DNA of 64,000 bases from the NCBI RefSeq assembly GCF_030272615.1, contig NC_081407.1, positions 268,616,075 to 268,680,074 of the forward strand, written 5' to 3'. The translations under genes were made by a program, and so were the position numbers. Under the pieces are notes generated by a model, which had not been told where the DNA came from, made no database searches, and was given only the letters and a program-made list of their open reading frames with translations. Positions 25,742 through 37,393 of the stretch are shown here, piece by piece (position 1 is the stretch's first letter; each line of letters starts with the position of its first letter). Origin of the DNA: Cryptomeria japonica. Lineage: Eukaryota; Streptophyta; Pinopsida; Cupressales; Cupressaceae.

Positions 25742-27912
25742 TGTGGAGAGGAAAAAGTGAGACCAGGTGACTAGGACCTAATCCCACTTTTGCCAACACA
25801 TTGGGAATACGAAAGAGCCTAGGGAGACAGATCACTTTGGCTACTTCTTGTGAGAAAGAGAGAGCCAAGGATGATCTCTTAGGGTTTTTATTCCTCTTGT
25901 TGTATATGAAGAGAAGATGTGAAAAATAGGGTGCAATTGATCAACTAGACTAGGCGATGAATAATGAAGCATATATGAACTAAAATTGCAGAAACTTGCA
26001 AGACTGAAACTGAGATACTGAAAGCAGAGAAGGGGGAGGAATTTAATTGTGTACCTAGTACCAAAAAATAAGTCAAACTACCCGGGACAGGGGTGCCACA
26101 CCCCTGTCTTGATTCTGTAAATAGGAAGTTGCAACTAAGAGACTGCAATCTTGATGTTCTGAGCCCTCAACCTGCCAAATTTCACATGAAAGTGGGGGGA
26201 CAACGAAACCACACCCCTATCCTGGGGTGGAAAAGGGAACCAGGCCCCTATCCCTGATGATTTAGGGACAGGCTTGAGGGCTCAAGACAATCCTTGTGCC
26301 TTTTAGTAGTCTTGAAAGTCTTCCGAGTACCTGTACTTGCACCTGCAACTTAAAAAAGGAGGTTTGGGTGGCTATATAGGGCTTTACCTTTGTCAAAACC
26401 CTTGTTTTGGTGATTTATACCTCCACGAATAGCCAATAATGTATTGAAAATGTGTGTGCTAGAACCTTGTGTGTGTGCAAGACCCTAAAAAGATGAATGC
26501 AAACAATCTAGACTAACCCTATGCTTTAAAGAGTAAACCCTGAACGCTTGTAATTGACAAATTTGTGAGATTTTGCCAAGATCAAGAGCTCAATGAAATG
26601 TACAAAATAGAGACACAATATAAGACAAGAATAAACTGTATTCTCATCAATAGAAAATGATCAATAGTTGTTGCTACAATGAATATGAGCTTGCTTATAT
26701 AAGCAAGGCTATATGGATATGTGAGCATACAAAACATGACATGTGTCTCAATAAGAAACAATGGTAGGTAGGAAATAGGTGTGGGTAGGTAGGAGAAACA
26801 ATAAAATATTCCACATGAGGTGGATCACCCACCGAAGGTGGAATTATCACTCCACAATAAGTGGATATGATAAAGTAATAACAATATCAACACCATAAAA
26901 GGTGGAAATTCTCCTACACACACTATCCCAATGTGGCACAAACACCCAAGTGTCTCATACCCAAACTACTATGAAATGAATTTCCTATGTAAACATAAGT
27001 AAGGTGTAATAATATCCATGATGAATAATTATTTACACCAACAAAATTAAATGCTCTAAATCAATGATGCTAAGTTATCTAAAGCATAAATGTAAATCTT
27101 CAAATTGATGAAGCTCATACAAAGACATGAAAACAACATGAAATCATACCCAACCCCAAGGGAGGGGTACAAGACAATCTTCAGTTGGCGATCTCCTATT
27201 GCTTTCCTACATCCTCAAAAAACCCCAATTGATGAAAGAATGCTTGATGAATGCTTGATAGATGTTGTTGAATGTTGTTTAAGACTCCAAAAGACCCCCT
27301 CTTTCACTGCATAGAAGGCTCCTTGTGATCACTAGAAAACTTAGCCAAAAACTTCTCCTTAGGCCTTCCAATGAAGAAAGACATCGCTTATGTATGAAAC
27401 CCTAGATCTTAATTTTGTCTTTAGGCCGACCTAGGATTTAAATTTGCCACCAATTTCTTGGGGTTAAGCATTATAATATCATAGAATCATGCTCCCAAAA
27501 TTTTGGGAAAAATGTCAGGGATCGTGTATAACTTACACATGGTCCAACAAACTTTTCACCAAATTTTCAGGGCCATTAGATATGATGATATTAGAGTGAA
27601 TCCCAAAGTTACAGCTGATTTAAAGATGTTTTGATGTGCGAAATTGGGCCTTAAAGGTTGAAATAAGACATAATTAGGGTTTATGATCTAATGATTTATT
27701 GGAGGAATACAATAAAAAGGGGCACACTTAGGGTAAAGGGCCCAATTTTATGATGTGGGGAGTGATGAAATATGACTTTAGATTTAATTTAATTAATTAA
27801 TTGAATTCTTAAAGGGAAATTACAATGCAAGATGCAAACACACTAAGGCGGGTGCTAAACTAAGCGTAGAATTGTACCACCCTAGAAAGGGTGTACAATT
27901 TACGACGCTACA
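25742..27912 (-). repeat. Solo LTR-G (2171 bp) inserted in E2 gag, TSD CAATT/CAATC
   Basis: Plus-strand ends are TGTGGAG...GCTACA, matching the E1 LTR in order (ACCAGGT, TTGGGAATAC, final GGTGTACAATTTACGACGC). Flanks are CAATT (25737-25741) and CAATC (27913-27917), a 5-bp target duplication with one change. No internal region is present, so it is a solo LTR. A perfect 18-base palindrome centred on a TATA box, CTTGCTTATATAAGCAAG, lies at 26690-26707. Confidence 0.8.
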
Positions 27913-29602
27913 CAATCATGCTCACAATAGTTTGAATCAATCTAGCATGGAAGTTTGACTTTGGGTTAAAAATATTTTGCCTTGAGAAGTGTGATGAGAT
28001 TAGAGGCAACATGTTTCTTGAAGGTTGATTCAATAGGTTCTCCCAAGGGTGTGTACTTTCTTCATGAATAGTTGGTGGGTATTGATGTGGACTTTTGGGT
28101 GTTGACTTGATTATTTGAGGTACTAGGTCCTAGAAGACTCAACATAGGTTGTATGGTCTTAATTGTTTTAGCATCTATAGCTCTATCATTAACATTTTTC
28201 TTTTTTGTGGACCAAAAGCATGATTTGTCATTGTTGTTAGAGCCAGTGTTAGCTTTGGTGTCCTTGCACACCTTGACATGTGGCTTTGTTAATAAGGATT
28301 ATCTCAATGGTTAGTTCTTTTTCTATGACATCATTGAATTGTTTTAGGCATTTAACTTGGAGTTGGAAGCCTATTTCTTGATTTATATTTTGCACAAATA
28401 TTTCAACCAACTGTTTCTCAAGAATTTGGCAAGGACATCTACTCACTTGGTTTCTTTGTATTTGAAATAATGAGGGAAATAACTTTCATTCTTTTGTTTG
28501 GTATTGTATAGATTGATTATGGATATCCCATGTTTGAAGTTGTAGGAAAAGTGTACGTTGAACTTCTCCACTAGCTCGTTCAAAGTATTGATTCCATGGG
28601 GTAGTCATGAGAACCATTTCATGGCCTGTCCCCCTAGACCACATGGAAAGAGGTGCATGAGATAAGTTTCATTTTGAATGACCTCTAGGAAGGCTTTATA
28701 AAGTTCTCTAATGTAGTCCTCAAGATCACCCGTCTCCTTGTATTTATGAAACATAGGTACCTCAAATTTTTGGGTAAAACATAAGCATTGGTCATAGTTT
28801 CTATCGAAAGGGTAAGGGCATATGTCCTTAAGCGTGTATTTATTGTCTAGGACCTTTCATTATACGTTAGAAATTTATTGTTGGAGGGCCTAAATTTTTT
28901 GTTTCAAAGCTTTTTGTGATTGTAAATAATTCCCTTGAGTCATTCCCATATTTTTTTGTTGAAAACCTAGTAGAGGTGGAGGGGGAACATAGTTTGAGTA
29001 TTGTTGGTGAATGTTTTGGTACCTATGGTTTTTTGGTTGGGAATTTTGTGATGCTTTTGGTAGGTGTTGTTTTGATAGTTGTAAATTTGTTCATGATGAG
29101 AATTCACATTTTGACCATTGGTTGAACTGATATTATATGTAATGACCATTCATTTGATCTCCCACATTTTGAGCATTGGTATGATGTGGGCCTTGTTGGG
29201 TATGTTGTGGGTTGGTTTTTTGCAAGGTCACATTTTTTTGGTCATGAAGGGGTCTTGTGGTAATAGGTCTCAAGGTATTATGTTGCAATTGGGATGATGG
29301 TGACTCAAGTATAGAAAATACGTCCAAATCCTTGCCCATTATTGCTAGTATCGTTTGTATTGTTGGCCTACCTAACTTGTGACAAATCAAAAGTAGAGGG
29401 TAATTTGGAACCTTGTTGGGAAAGTGTCAAAATATAATTATTTGGACTTGAGTTCAACACTGGTATAAGGATATTTTTTAAACATGGATCTTCTTGGCCT
29501 TCTCTAATTTCATCTAGTTTGGTCTCATCATCATTTGTGGGGCACATTTTTTTCAAGATTTCTATCATTGAAAAGATTGTTGAGGTCTTGATTTTGGTCC
29601 AT
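27913..29602 (-). pseudogene. E2 gag (capsid-type Retrotrans_gag domain)
   Basis: A minus-strand ATG at 29602 begins MDQNQDLNN, followed by a Gln/Asn/Pro-rich N-terminal region. The Gag core shows FEVPMFHKYKETGDLEDYIR (about 28760), TYLMHLFPCGLGGQAMKWFS (about 28640), then CPCQILEKQLVEIFVQNIN (about 28420) and TPLGEPIESTFKKHVASNLI (about 28020). These are the standard blocks of plant gypsy capsid. The stop after KWFS and several shifts show it is dead. It ends in the first half of the zinc knuckle (NYCEHD), where the solo LTR interrupts it. Confidence 0.88.
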
Positions 29603-31191
29603 TTCTCTTTGTTTTGGGGCTCTAGTTTGGACCATACAAGGGTTCACAACCTAAGGAATGTAGAAGAATACAACAAAAGGAATAGGGTAAAGTGATGAAT
29701 CTAAGATTGGGAAGATGGTAGAAAAGTTGGATAAGTGCTTGGTGTTGAAAAGAAGTCAAAAGGTTCCTCTATGATCTAAAGATAGGACAAAGTGATGGCA
29801 AGGCTAAACTTGGACTATGATAGGTAGCCACAAGTTGATGAGCAAGAGAGGTAGTGATTAACAAAGAGATGATGAACTCCAAGTCAAGATATCCCTACTC
29901 AAGATAATTAGAGTGATATCCTACTCAATATGATATATCCTAAGAAATAAAGACCACCTAGTAACATCAAAGTAATGTAAGATCAAGAGGACTAAAGACA
30001 AATTTTATTTTTATGACAAGGTTTGTTTAGTATGTTTTGACTTGACTACGAAAAAGCAATGTGATGAGGTCGACAAAAAGAAAGTAAGCTAAAAAATCTA
30101 TGGATGAATGTGGAAAAGATGTTGTGACAGATTGAAAACTTTGGGTAGCCAAAAATTACAAGATTATAAATGTTCAAGACCTATTGGGAACTCTCTTGAA
30201 ACAATTGCATAGGAAAATATGATAATAGCACAAATAGACAAAGAAAATGTGTAGGAACAAATGATAATAGGGTTGATAGATGGAGAAAATTCATAGACAA
30301 ACATAGATCAAATGTGTGACATGAAGCTCTATTTGCACATAAATCAGAGGCAAATGTGCAACAATAGGTGAGAAATGCGTAGGATCAACTAAATAATTCA
30401 CAATAGGAAGTGAAAAATATGCTAGAAGACTAAACATACACACCAAAATACTAAAGAACCACCTCAAACAAATAGATTGCAACAACAAACTAGAAAAGTG
30501 GGCTTCAAAAGTCTACAATCTAAAAACCAAGTCTAAAGGTGTTTGACAAGATTGTTAAGCCTAAAGGGTGATTTTTTTGTAGTTTCGTATAAGGCTCGAC
30601 AAGTGTCTACTTGCATTAAATTGACAAGGACAATGATTAGTTTTATGTTCGTGATTGATAGATTCTTCAAAAAAATTCACTAATTGGATGTAGTAGGTAA
30701 ACATGTCAATTGCATAGATCTAGGAAGAAATCACACTAGACTATGGAACTATCATACATGACCGGTAAATCAAATGTGTAGAAGATAGATCAATTGCACA
30801 TGATCAAACAACAAATGCGTAGGAACATAACTCAAATGCTTAGGAATAATGCTCAAATGTACAATTAGAGAGCTCAGATGCACATAATCAGGAGTAAAAG
30901 ACACAACCAAAGAGCTTAAATGCATAGGTATTATGTTAAGATGCATAGGAATTCTACGAGTTCCTAATTTTTCCTAAGATATGAATGTTTTGACATAAAA
31001 TATAAGTTTTTTGAATGATAAATGTGGCAAGAAGACACATCAAACAAGAAAAAACAATAGTTGTTTTGATAGTTGACTTTAAAAGGGTATGGCTAGGACC
31101 CAAACAAGGCTAATGGATTCACTGCTTTATCACAAAAGAAGACATCCATAAGATAAGCACAACCTAATTAATCATGTCGGAGTGTAGCTCA
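29603..31191 (-). other. E2 5' leader with degenerate AAATGCRTA repeats
   Basis: Lies between the LTR end and the gag start. From about 30250 to 30960 the word AAATGCRTAGG, or variants such as CAAATGTGTAG, recurs a dozen or more times at irregular spacing. A similar word density (AAATGCGCAA and relatives) is seen at 44400-44770. No protein was recognised. A canonical TGG primer-binding site directly at the LTR edge is not obvious. TTGGTTCATGAGC at the boundary is the nearest candidate. Confidence 0.5.
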
Positions 31192-32412
31192 TGAACCAAG
31201 GGAAAATCCACAACAGGGTTAATGGTTAGAATGAATCAAAATAAGCATAAAACACAATCAAACATACCAAAAACCATTATACCTTCATGAAGATGATCTC
31301 TTGCTCCTCAGATTAGACCTTTGGTGAAGTGAAGAATGCACCCATTCTTCACTTGATTGGATTGGTCCTTGATGGGGATGTGGAATGCTCCCCAATACAC
31401 AACAAGATAGGATATGATTCAAAGGATGATTGTGGATGAAATGGATTGGCTATGGAGAGATTTTGGCATTATGAGGGCATGCTGGAGGATTTTCATCCTC
31501 AAATGGACAACATGAAAATATGATGGAAGTGGATCAAGGGATGGAATGTATAGCATAAGAATGTATGAAAAATCGATGATTTGTGAGGAAAGGAGACTCC
31601 AATTTAAAGATTGGAGGAGGCCAAAATGAAGGGCCACGATTGATTTTGGGATGAAGGGTTGAGATCGATTTGAGAGGGAGCACATGGATTGAGAGGACAA
31701 GGTGTGGGATTCAAGAAATATGTCATTAAGACATTTCTAGTCTCCACACCTCCCAAGGTTCATGGGGAAGATATCCCAAGTACATTGGGAAGAGAAAAAA
31801 GAAATATAAAATTCCTTGGGGGAGGGAGGAGGAATTAAAAATTCCAAAATAAGAGGATGTGTGGGAAGACTAAATGGATAAAGGAATTAAAAATTATTTG
31901 GGAAGAGGATGCATAGGGAAATTCAAATAATTTGAATTTATTTTAAAGGATAAAGGTGATTAGGGATGTGAAAATGATTATGGGGATTGATTAGATGGGT
32001 TAATGACAGATTAGAGTGCAAGTGGGAAAGTTAGGAGGATGTGGCATGAGGAGAGAGAATGAGTGGAGGAATATGAAATTGGAGAATAATGATAAGTATG
32101 ATTAAGGAAGAATTAATTAGGCTAAGTGGAGATTAGGAAAAGTGATTCGTAGGAATCACTTTAGTTAGTTTAATTAATCGAAATTAATTAACTAAGTGGG
32201 TTTTTAGAAGAAATAATGGTTGAGGTGACTTTAGAAGAATAGGGAAATAATTAATTTATTGATAAATTAATTATTGGACTATAGTGATAAGATTGATTAA
32301 ATTGGATTTAATTAACCTTAAGAAGAAGGGAATTAACACAATTAAATTGGTTAATTATGTCGACAAGCTTAAATTAATTAAATATTAATTTAATTAATTT
32401 TAGGTGTCTACA
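31192..32412 (-). repeat. LTR-H copy 1 (5' LTR adjoining E2 body), 1221 bp
   Basis: Plus-strand ends are TGAACCAAGG...GGTGTCTACA, so the minus-strand LTR is TGTAGACACC...CCTTGGTTCA. It aligns end to end with copies 2 and 3 (shared ACCATTATACCTTCATGAAG, GATCTCTTGCTCCTC and TTAGAAGAAATAATGGTTGA blocks). Readings of 93 codons inside each copy are shadows of this repeat, not genes. Confidence 0.85.
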
Positions 32413-32559
32413 TTTTGCCCCTCTTAGATATAGCGCCATGAAGTGATGTTATATCAAAGAAGAATAAAACATAGTGGATGGAAAGAATAAGGAATAGTAG
32501 CATGATGCCCCAATCATAGGTGAAATGAGGAAGGATAACGAAGAGGTAGTGGTAAAAAA
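32413..32559 (-). other. 147-bp spacer between LTR-H copies 1 and 2, with purine tract
   Basis: On the minus strand it ends GAGGGGCAAAA directly before TGTAGACACC, which is a polypurine tract. The rest is AT-rich without coding signal. It is near-identical to 42150-42299. Confidence 0.7.
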
Positions 32560-33194
32560 TGAACCAAGGGAAAATCTGCAAAAGGGTTAGTGGTTAGAAT
32601 GAATCAAAATAATCATAAAACATAATCACACATCCAAAAACCATTATACCTTCATGAAGATGATCTCTTGCTCCTCGGATTAGACCTTTGGAAGTGAAGA
32701 ATGCGCCCCTTCCTCACTTGATTGTATTGGTCCTTGATGCGGATGTGGAATGCTCTCCACTACACAAAAAGATAGGCTATGATTCAAAGGATGATTATGG
32801 ATGATATGGATTGGCTATGGAGAGATTTTGGCATTATGAGGGTGTGATGGAGGATTTTCATCCTCAAATGGACAACATGAAAATATGATGGAAGTGGATC
32901 AAGGGATGAAGTGGACAGCATAAGAATGTATGAAAATTTGATGATTTGTGAGGAAATGAGACTCCAATTTAAAGATTGGAGGAGGCCAAAATAAAGGGCC
33001 AAGATTGATTTTGGGATGAAGGGTTGAGATCGATTTGAGAGGGAGCACATGGATTGAGAGGACAAGGTGTGGGATTCAAGAGATATGCCATAAAGACATT
33101 TCTAGTCTCCACACCTCTCAAGGTTCATGGGGAAGATCTCCCAAGTACATTAAGAAGAGAAAAAGGAATATAAAATTCCTCGGGGGCGGGGGGG

Positions 33195-34154
33195 TGTAAT
33201 GTCCCCTTATGGGTTTAGGGATGCTTTAGCCATAATTAATCAATTTCAAGATAATTATGACTCAGACTGAATATATTAGGAGACAACTCCACCTTAACAT
33301 GCATCAAATCAATGATATTTCGCAAATCAATCAATTAAATATTCATAAATAAATTATTCGTCCATCAAACATCCCTAGTTCTTAATGTAAGTATCAAACC
33401 AATTTTAATGTCCCCTATTAGGAACATCTCCTTCCCCACTTCTTAAATACTGATAGTAATAACATGTTTTAGACTATACGTATACTAATTTCTTATGTAT
33501 TATGAATATATATATGAAATTAAGTATGACTGTCATACATATTGCAGTCCATATTAATATTACTATTTATTCTACATAAGAACATTATCGGGCTTCATAT
33601 ATTAAGCATACTTATTAAACAAATCCCCATGCATACCACCAAGAACAAGGATGTTACTGCCTGTAACTTAATAACAGTTCTGATCTGATTTGATCCATGG
33701 TGATCCTACTAGATGTTTTTGATTCCTTTCCTTTATATCTCTCAATGTGAGGGAGAGGTCACACCTCTTCATCATGTATGCCCTTTGGCAAGAGACACAC
33801 CCTTTCACCATTCTCTTTGATAGAGTGCAACTCTTCATTATTTCTGCCCTTTGAAAGGGACATAACCTCTCATAATCAGATCTGCACTTATTATTTAAAT
33901 CAGATCTGCACTTCTCATTTCCAAATTATCCCCCCTCTCAGATGAGGTTCTCTTCTCCCTTTTATATCTCATTGTTGAGGGAGTCACAACCTTTCCTTTC
34001 ATTTCTTTTGACTTTTCATTAACTTAATTAATTTTTAATTAATCATATTTAATTATATTTAATTATTTTACTTTATATTTAATTTAATTTTAAATATTTT
34101 AATTTTATTATTATCATTTATTATTGAATTTTATTTCAAAGTGGGGACATTACA
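33195..34154. repeat. 960-bp solo LTR-like insert, ends TGTAATGTCCCC/GGGGACATTACA, TSD GGGGG
   Basis: It has perfect 12-base terminal inverted repeats, TGTAATGTCCCC and GGGGACATTACA, flanked on both sides by GGGGG. Copies 1 and 3 of LTR-H lack it at the same site. TG...CA ends with a 5-bp duplication fit a solo LTR. No transposase-sized reading is present. Pyrimidine-rich lines with repeated CCCTTTG and AGATCTGCACTT words lie at 33770-33910. The tail 34020-34130 is almost pure A/T. Confidence 0.8.
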
Positions 34155-34508
34155 GGGGGAGGAGGAACAAAAAATTCCAAAATAAGACGATGTGTGGGAA
34201 GACTAAATGGATAAAGGAATTAAAAATTCCTTGGGAAGAGGATGCATGGGGAGATTCAAATAATTTGAATTTCGTTGAGAGGATAAAGGTGATTAGGGAT
34301 GTGCAAATGATTATGGGGATTGATTAAGTGGGCTAGTGAGGGATTAGAGTGAAAGTGGGAAAGTTAGGAGGATGTGACATGAGGAGAGAGAATGATTGGA
34401 GGAAGATGAAATTGGAGAATAATGATAAGTATGATTAAAGAATAATTAATATGGCTAAGTGGAGATTAGGGAAAGTGATTTGTAGGAATCACTTTAGTTA
34501 GGTTAATT

Positions 34509-35593
34509 TGTTGGCTTGATGATAATTGTAATAATTAAACTTCATCATATGTTGTCATTGATGAAACACATACACACATATGTTCATATTGTCTACCGGC
34601 GTGACTTCAAAGTTGTTTATACTACAACCGATATTCTAGAAGTTTATATCCAACCGGTACATGGTGACAACCAGTATATACATGGAGACAACTAGTGGAT
34701 TTGCATAACACGACATCAACATGAGGATCCAACAGAGATTATCATAGGAGCATCAAGGATAAATAGTTTATATGTTTAAACTCAACCAGTATTGATTATT
34801 CCAATCGGTATTCATTGATTATGTGATGAGTTATCCTTATCGACAAGATTTGGCTGTATTTTTGTGATGATTTATGATCACTTGACCAGATACATTGCAC
34901 CTAGGTAATTGTGTTATGATTTCTAGAGGCCAACATTAAATCTTAATGTCTATATATTGACATCACAATGAATTATTTTGTATGAGCAAAAGTGATATGT
35001 TATGTGAAAAGGCAGAAGTTTTAAGTCGCAGAGTATGTTGGTAAAGAAGTGTTAAGTGTGCATAAGAGGATCTATATGAGCAATTTGTGCTACTACTAGA
35101 TCACATCACCTATTGTTTTCTAAACACTGCAATAGTCAAACCCCCTAATCGGGTAAGCTCTAACAAGCTTCATTGTTCAAATCCTCTAACCAGGTGATCT
35201 ATTAGTTTGGATTTATAAATCCTCCACCGAGTTTACTCCTTATATGGTACTATCTTTTACAGGGTATAGCTTTTAACTAAGCTTTGGGATCTTTAACAGG
35301 ATTCGCTCCTAGCAGAGCATTTTGTAGACCCTAACCGGTCAATTATCTATTACTGTAGATAGCTAACTTGTGAGTCCCATCTCACCGTGGTTTTTACCTA
35401 TTTGGGTTTTCCAGGTATAAACAATTATGTTATGGTGGATGTTTTACTTATTGTGGATGTTGTTATATCATTTTTGATTGCATGCATATTATTTAACAAA
35501 CTTGTTAAGTTTATCTATTGGCCAGTGTTTAAAGTAGTACTATTTTTGGTGTCGCTGATTCACCCCGCCTCTCAGTGCTTTATAATTCCATCA
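34509..35593 (+). repeat. Element C 5' LTR (1085 bp)
   Basis: Near-identical to 40805-41908. It contains a TATATATT word at 34951 near the expected U3/R border and an array of CTCTAACCAGGT-like repeats (35136-35340). The plant-Copia-typical block CACCGTGGTTTTTACC followed by TTTGGGTTTTCCA lies at 35383-35413, and CGCCTCTCAGTG near the end. The last bases CCATCA adjoin the PBS. Confidence 0.9.
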
Positions 35594-35595
35594 AT

Positions 35596-35607
35596 TGGTA
35601 TCAGAGC
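35596..35607 (+). promoter_or_regulatory. Element C primer-binding site (initiator tRNA-Met)
   Basis: TGGTATCAGAGC is the standard plant Copia primer-binding site complementary to the 3' end of initiator methionine tRNA. It starts two bases after the LTR. Confidence 0.95.
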
Positions 35608-35655
35608 CTAACTTCTTTAAATCCTAATCACTTGGAAGGGAACCCTAAAGCTACC

Positions 35656-36852
35656 ATGGAGGATATGAGCTACTTTGAGATGGCTAGAGAGCTTGAGGCT
35701 AGTAGGAATGAGCTTGAAACCATAAGGGTCAAACTGAAAGCTTCTCAAGTCAAAAGAAGAGAGCTAATTGAATAACTATTAGAAATATCTGATAATAGTT
35801 CTTCAGATGAGGCCAATATTGATGCTTTAGCTAAGGAAGTTGAAAAACTAAACAGTGAAAAGCTAAATCCAAGGAGAGAGCTAGAAGGTCTTACTATCTG
35901 CATGAGTCAGGAACTGGAAGCCAGGAGAACTGCTGAAGAGATCATGATATTGCCAAGATCAAGCAACAAAATGCTACCTTGTATGAGCATTTGAATGCAG
36001 AAAGAGAAGAAAAAGAGAACCTACAACTGGATCTTCAATTAGCGTCATCTCTGAGAGAGAACCTATCAAAACATAATGAAGATCTCACTAGACAGCTCAC
36101 TGAAGCGAATGGGAAATTGGAAAAGTTCAACAAAAGTTCTACCTTGCTAGAAGAGAAAATTCAATCACAAAGGATGAATGGTGATACTTTTGGACTTGGT
36201 TTTCACACATCCAAAAAAGGTGAATCCTCTGGTACCAAGAGCAACACTCTTAAGAATAAATCTGCTCCTAAGGTCAAAAAGCCTACCGATAAGAAGGTCT
36301 TTAAACCTGTTTATTTTGTTTGCCATAAACCTGGTCACACTGCAAATGTTTGTAGAGAAAAACCTAATAGAAATGCAAGCTACAATACTAATGCTAGGTA
36401 TGTGTCCAAGAAATTTGAAGGTCATTGCTTCACATGTAAAATGTATGGAAATGGATCAGTTGAATGCAGATATGGAGCAAATAATCCTGTACCACATGCA
36501 TTCAAGGCCAAATGGTAACTGGATGAGAAATTTTGACAATCGAGTCAACTTGAACTGGCAAAGACCCTACGACAACCGGTTTTGTCCATTTGAGATGGAA
36601 AAGGTAACAAATGTCATTTGCACCATCTGTAACAACTTTGGTCATGTGGTTATGAATTGCAGAAGAAGAACTGGGAGAGGTAATGCAGGACCTTGGAGAT
36701 CATCTGGTATGGCCTGCTATCACTGTCATAAACCGGGACACATGGCAAAATTATGTAGATCCAGAAAGAGAAAACCGATCAATCCTAAGGATCAGAAAGG
36801 AAAGAAGAAAGTTAATGTTGAAGAAACCAGAGAAGAAATGAATCAAATATGA
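35656..36852 (+). pseudogene. Element C gag: coiled coil plus four CCHC knuckles
   Basis: The ATG at 35656 (MEDMSYFEMARELE) follows the PBS by about 50 bases. The first 170 residues are heptad-rich and charged (ELEASRNELETIRVKLKASQ; EHLNAEREEKENLQLDLQLA), a predicted coiled coil typical of Sirevirus Gag. The knuckle array follows: YFVCHKPGHTANVC (first Cys lost), CFTCKMYGNGSVEC (His lost), CTICNNFGHVVMNC and CYHCHKPGHMAKLC (both intact). The C-terminus is Lys-rich. A stop at 35773 and single-base shifts near 35945 and 36490 break the frame, so this copy is recently dead. Confidence 0.85.
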
Positions 36853-37393
36853 AAGAAGAAGAGTGATGACTCACCTGGAGAAGAAATATTTCTTCACCAA
36901 GTGTGGAGAATCTTGCACCAATAAACTAATATTTTTCATATAGCTAAGGGGAACTTAACGGTAAATCCACTTCCGGATCCCTTGAGATAAATGAGCGGTA
37001 AGAGAATTTGAATGCATGAAATTTTGATAACCTTTTGTCAATCGGTTATCAACTAGTTTTACATCTATGTATCATTAAGCGGTTTAATTAGGGTTTGTAA
37101 CCCTAACAAGTGAGCATTTAATGTAGTAGGTAAAAAGGATAAAAGCGAGTTTTCACTTTGTTATTTTTACCCTAACACATACAAGAAAGAATTTTTGAGC
37201 GCTTGTAGAGCTAAGAAAGGATTGTTAGTTGATTTTAGTTGAAGTTGCATTGTGTTCTAAGTAATCAAGCTGATTTGAAGGTTGGTGAAGACTAAACTAG
37301 TGTGCACTTGAGCATTCAACCGGTTAAAGAGGTAGCGTGCGTGAAATAAGGTATTTCTTTGAAAAATCCTTCTTCGAATCTAGTTTATCTGGA
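36853..37393 (+). other. Spacer between gag and ORF2 in element C
   Basis: No protein domain was recognised. In a complete Copia element the protease, integrase, RT and RNase H genes would begin here. It contains several CGGT words also common in the LTRs, and a corresponding spacer of similar length exists in element D (63432-63982). Confidence 0.55.

Noticed and set aside
31419-31700. 93-codon minus-strand readings recurring three times (31419-31700, 32784-33065, 42527-42808) with nearly the same protein
   Set aside because: They recur because LTR-H is present three times. They lie in LTR sequence, have no known domain, and are explained as chance open frames in a repeat.
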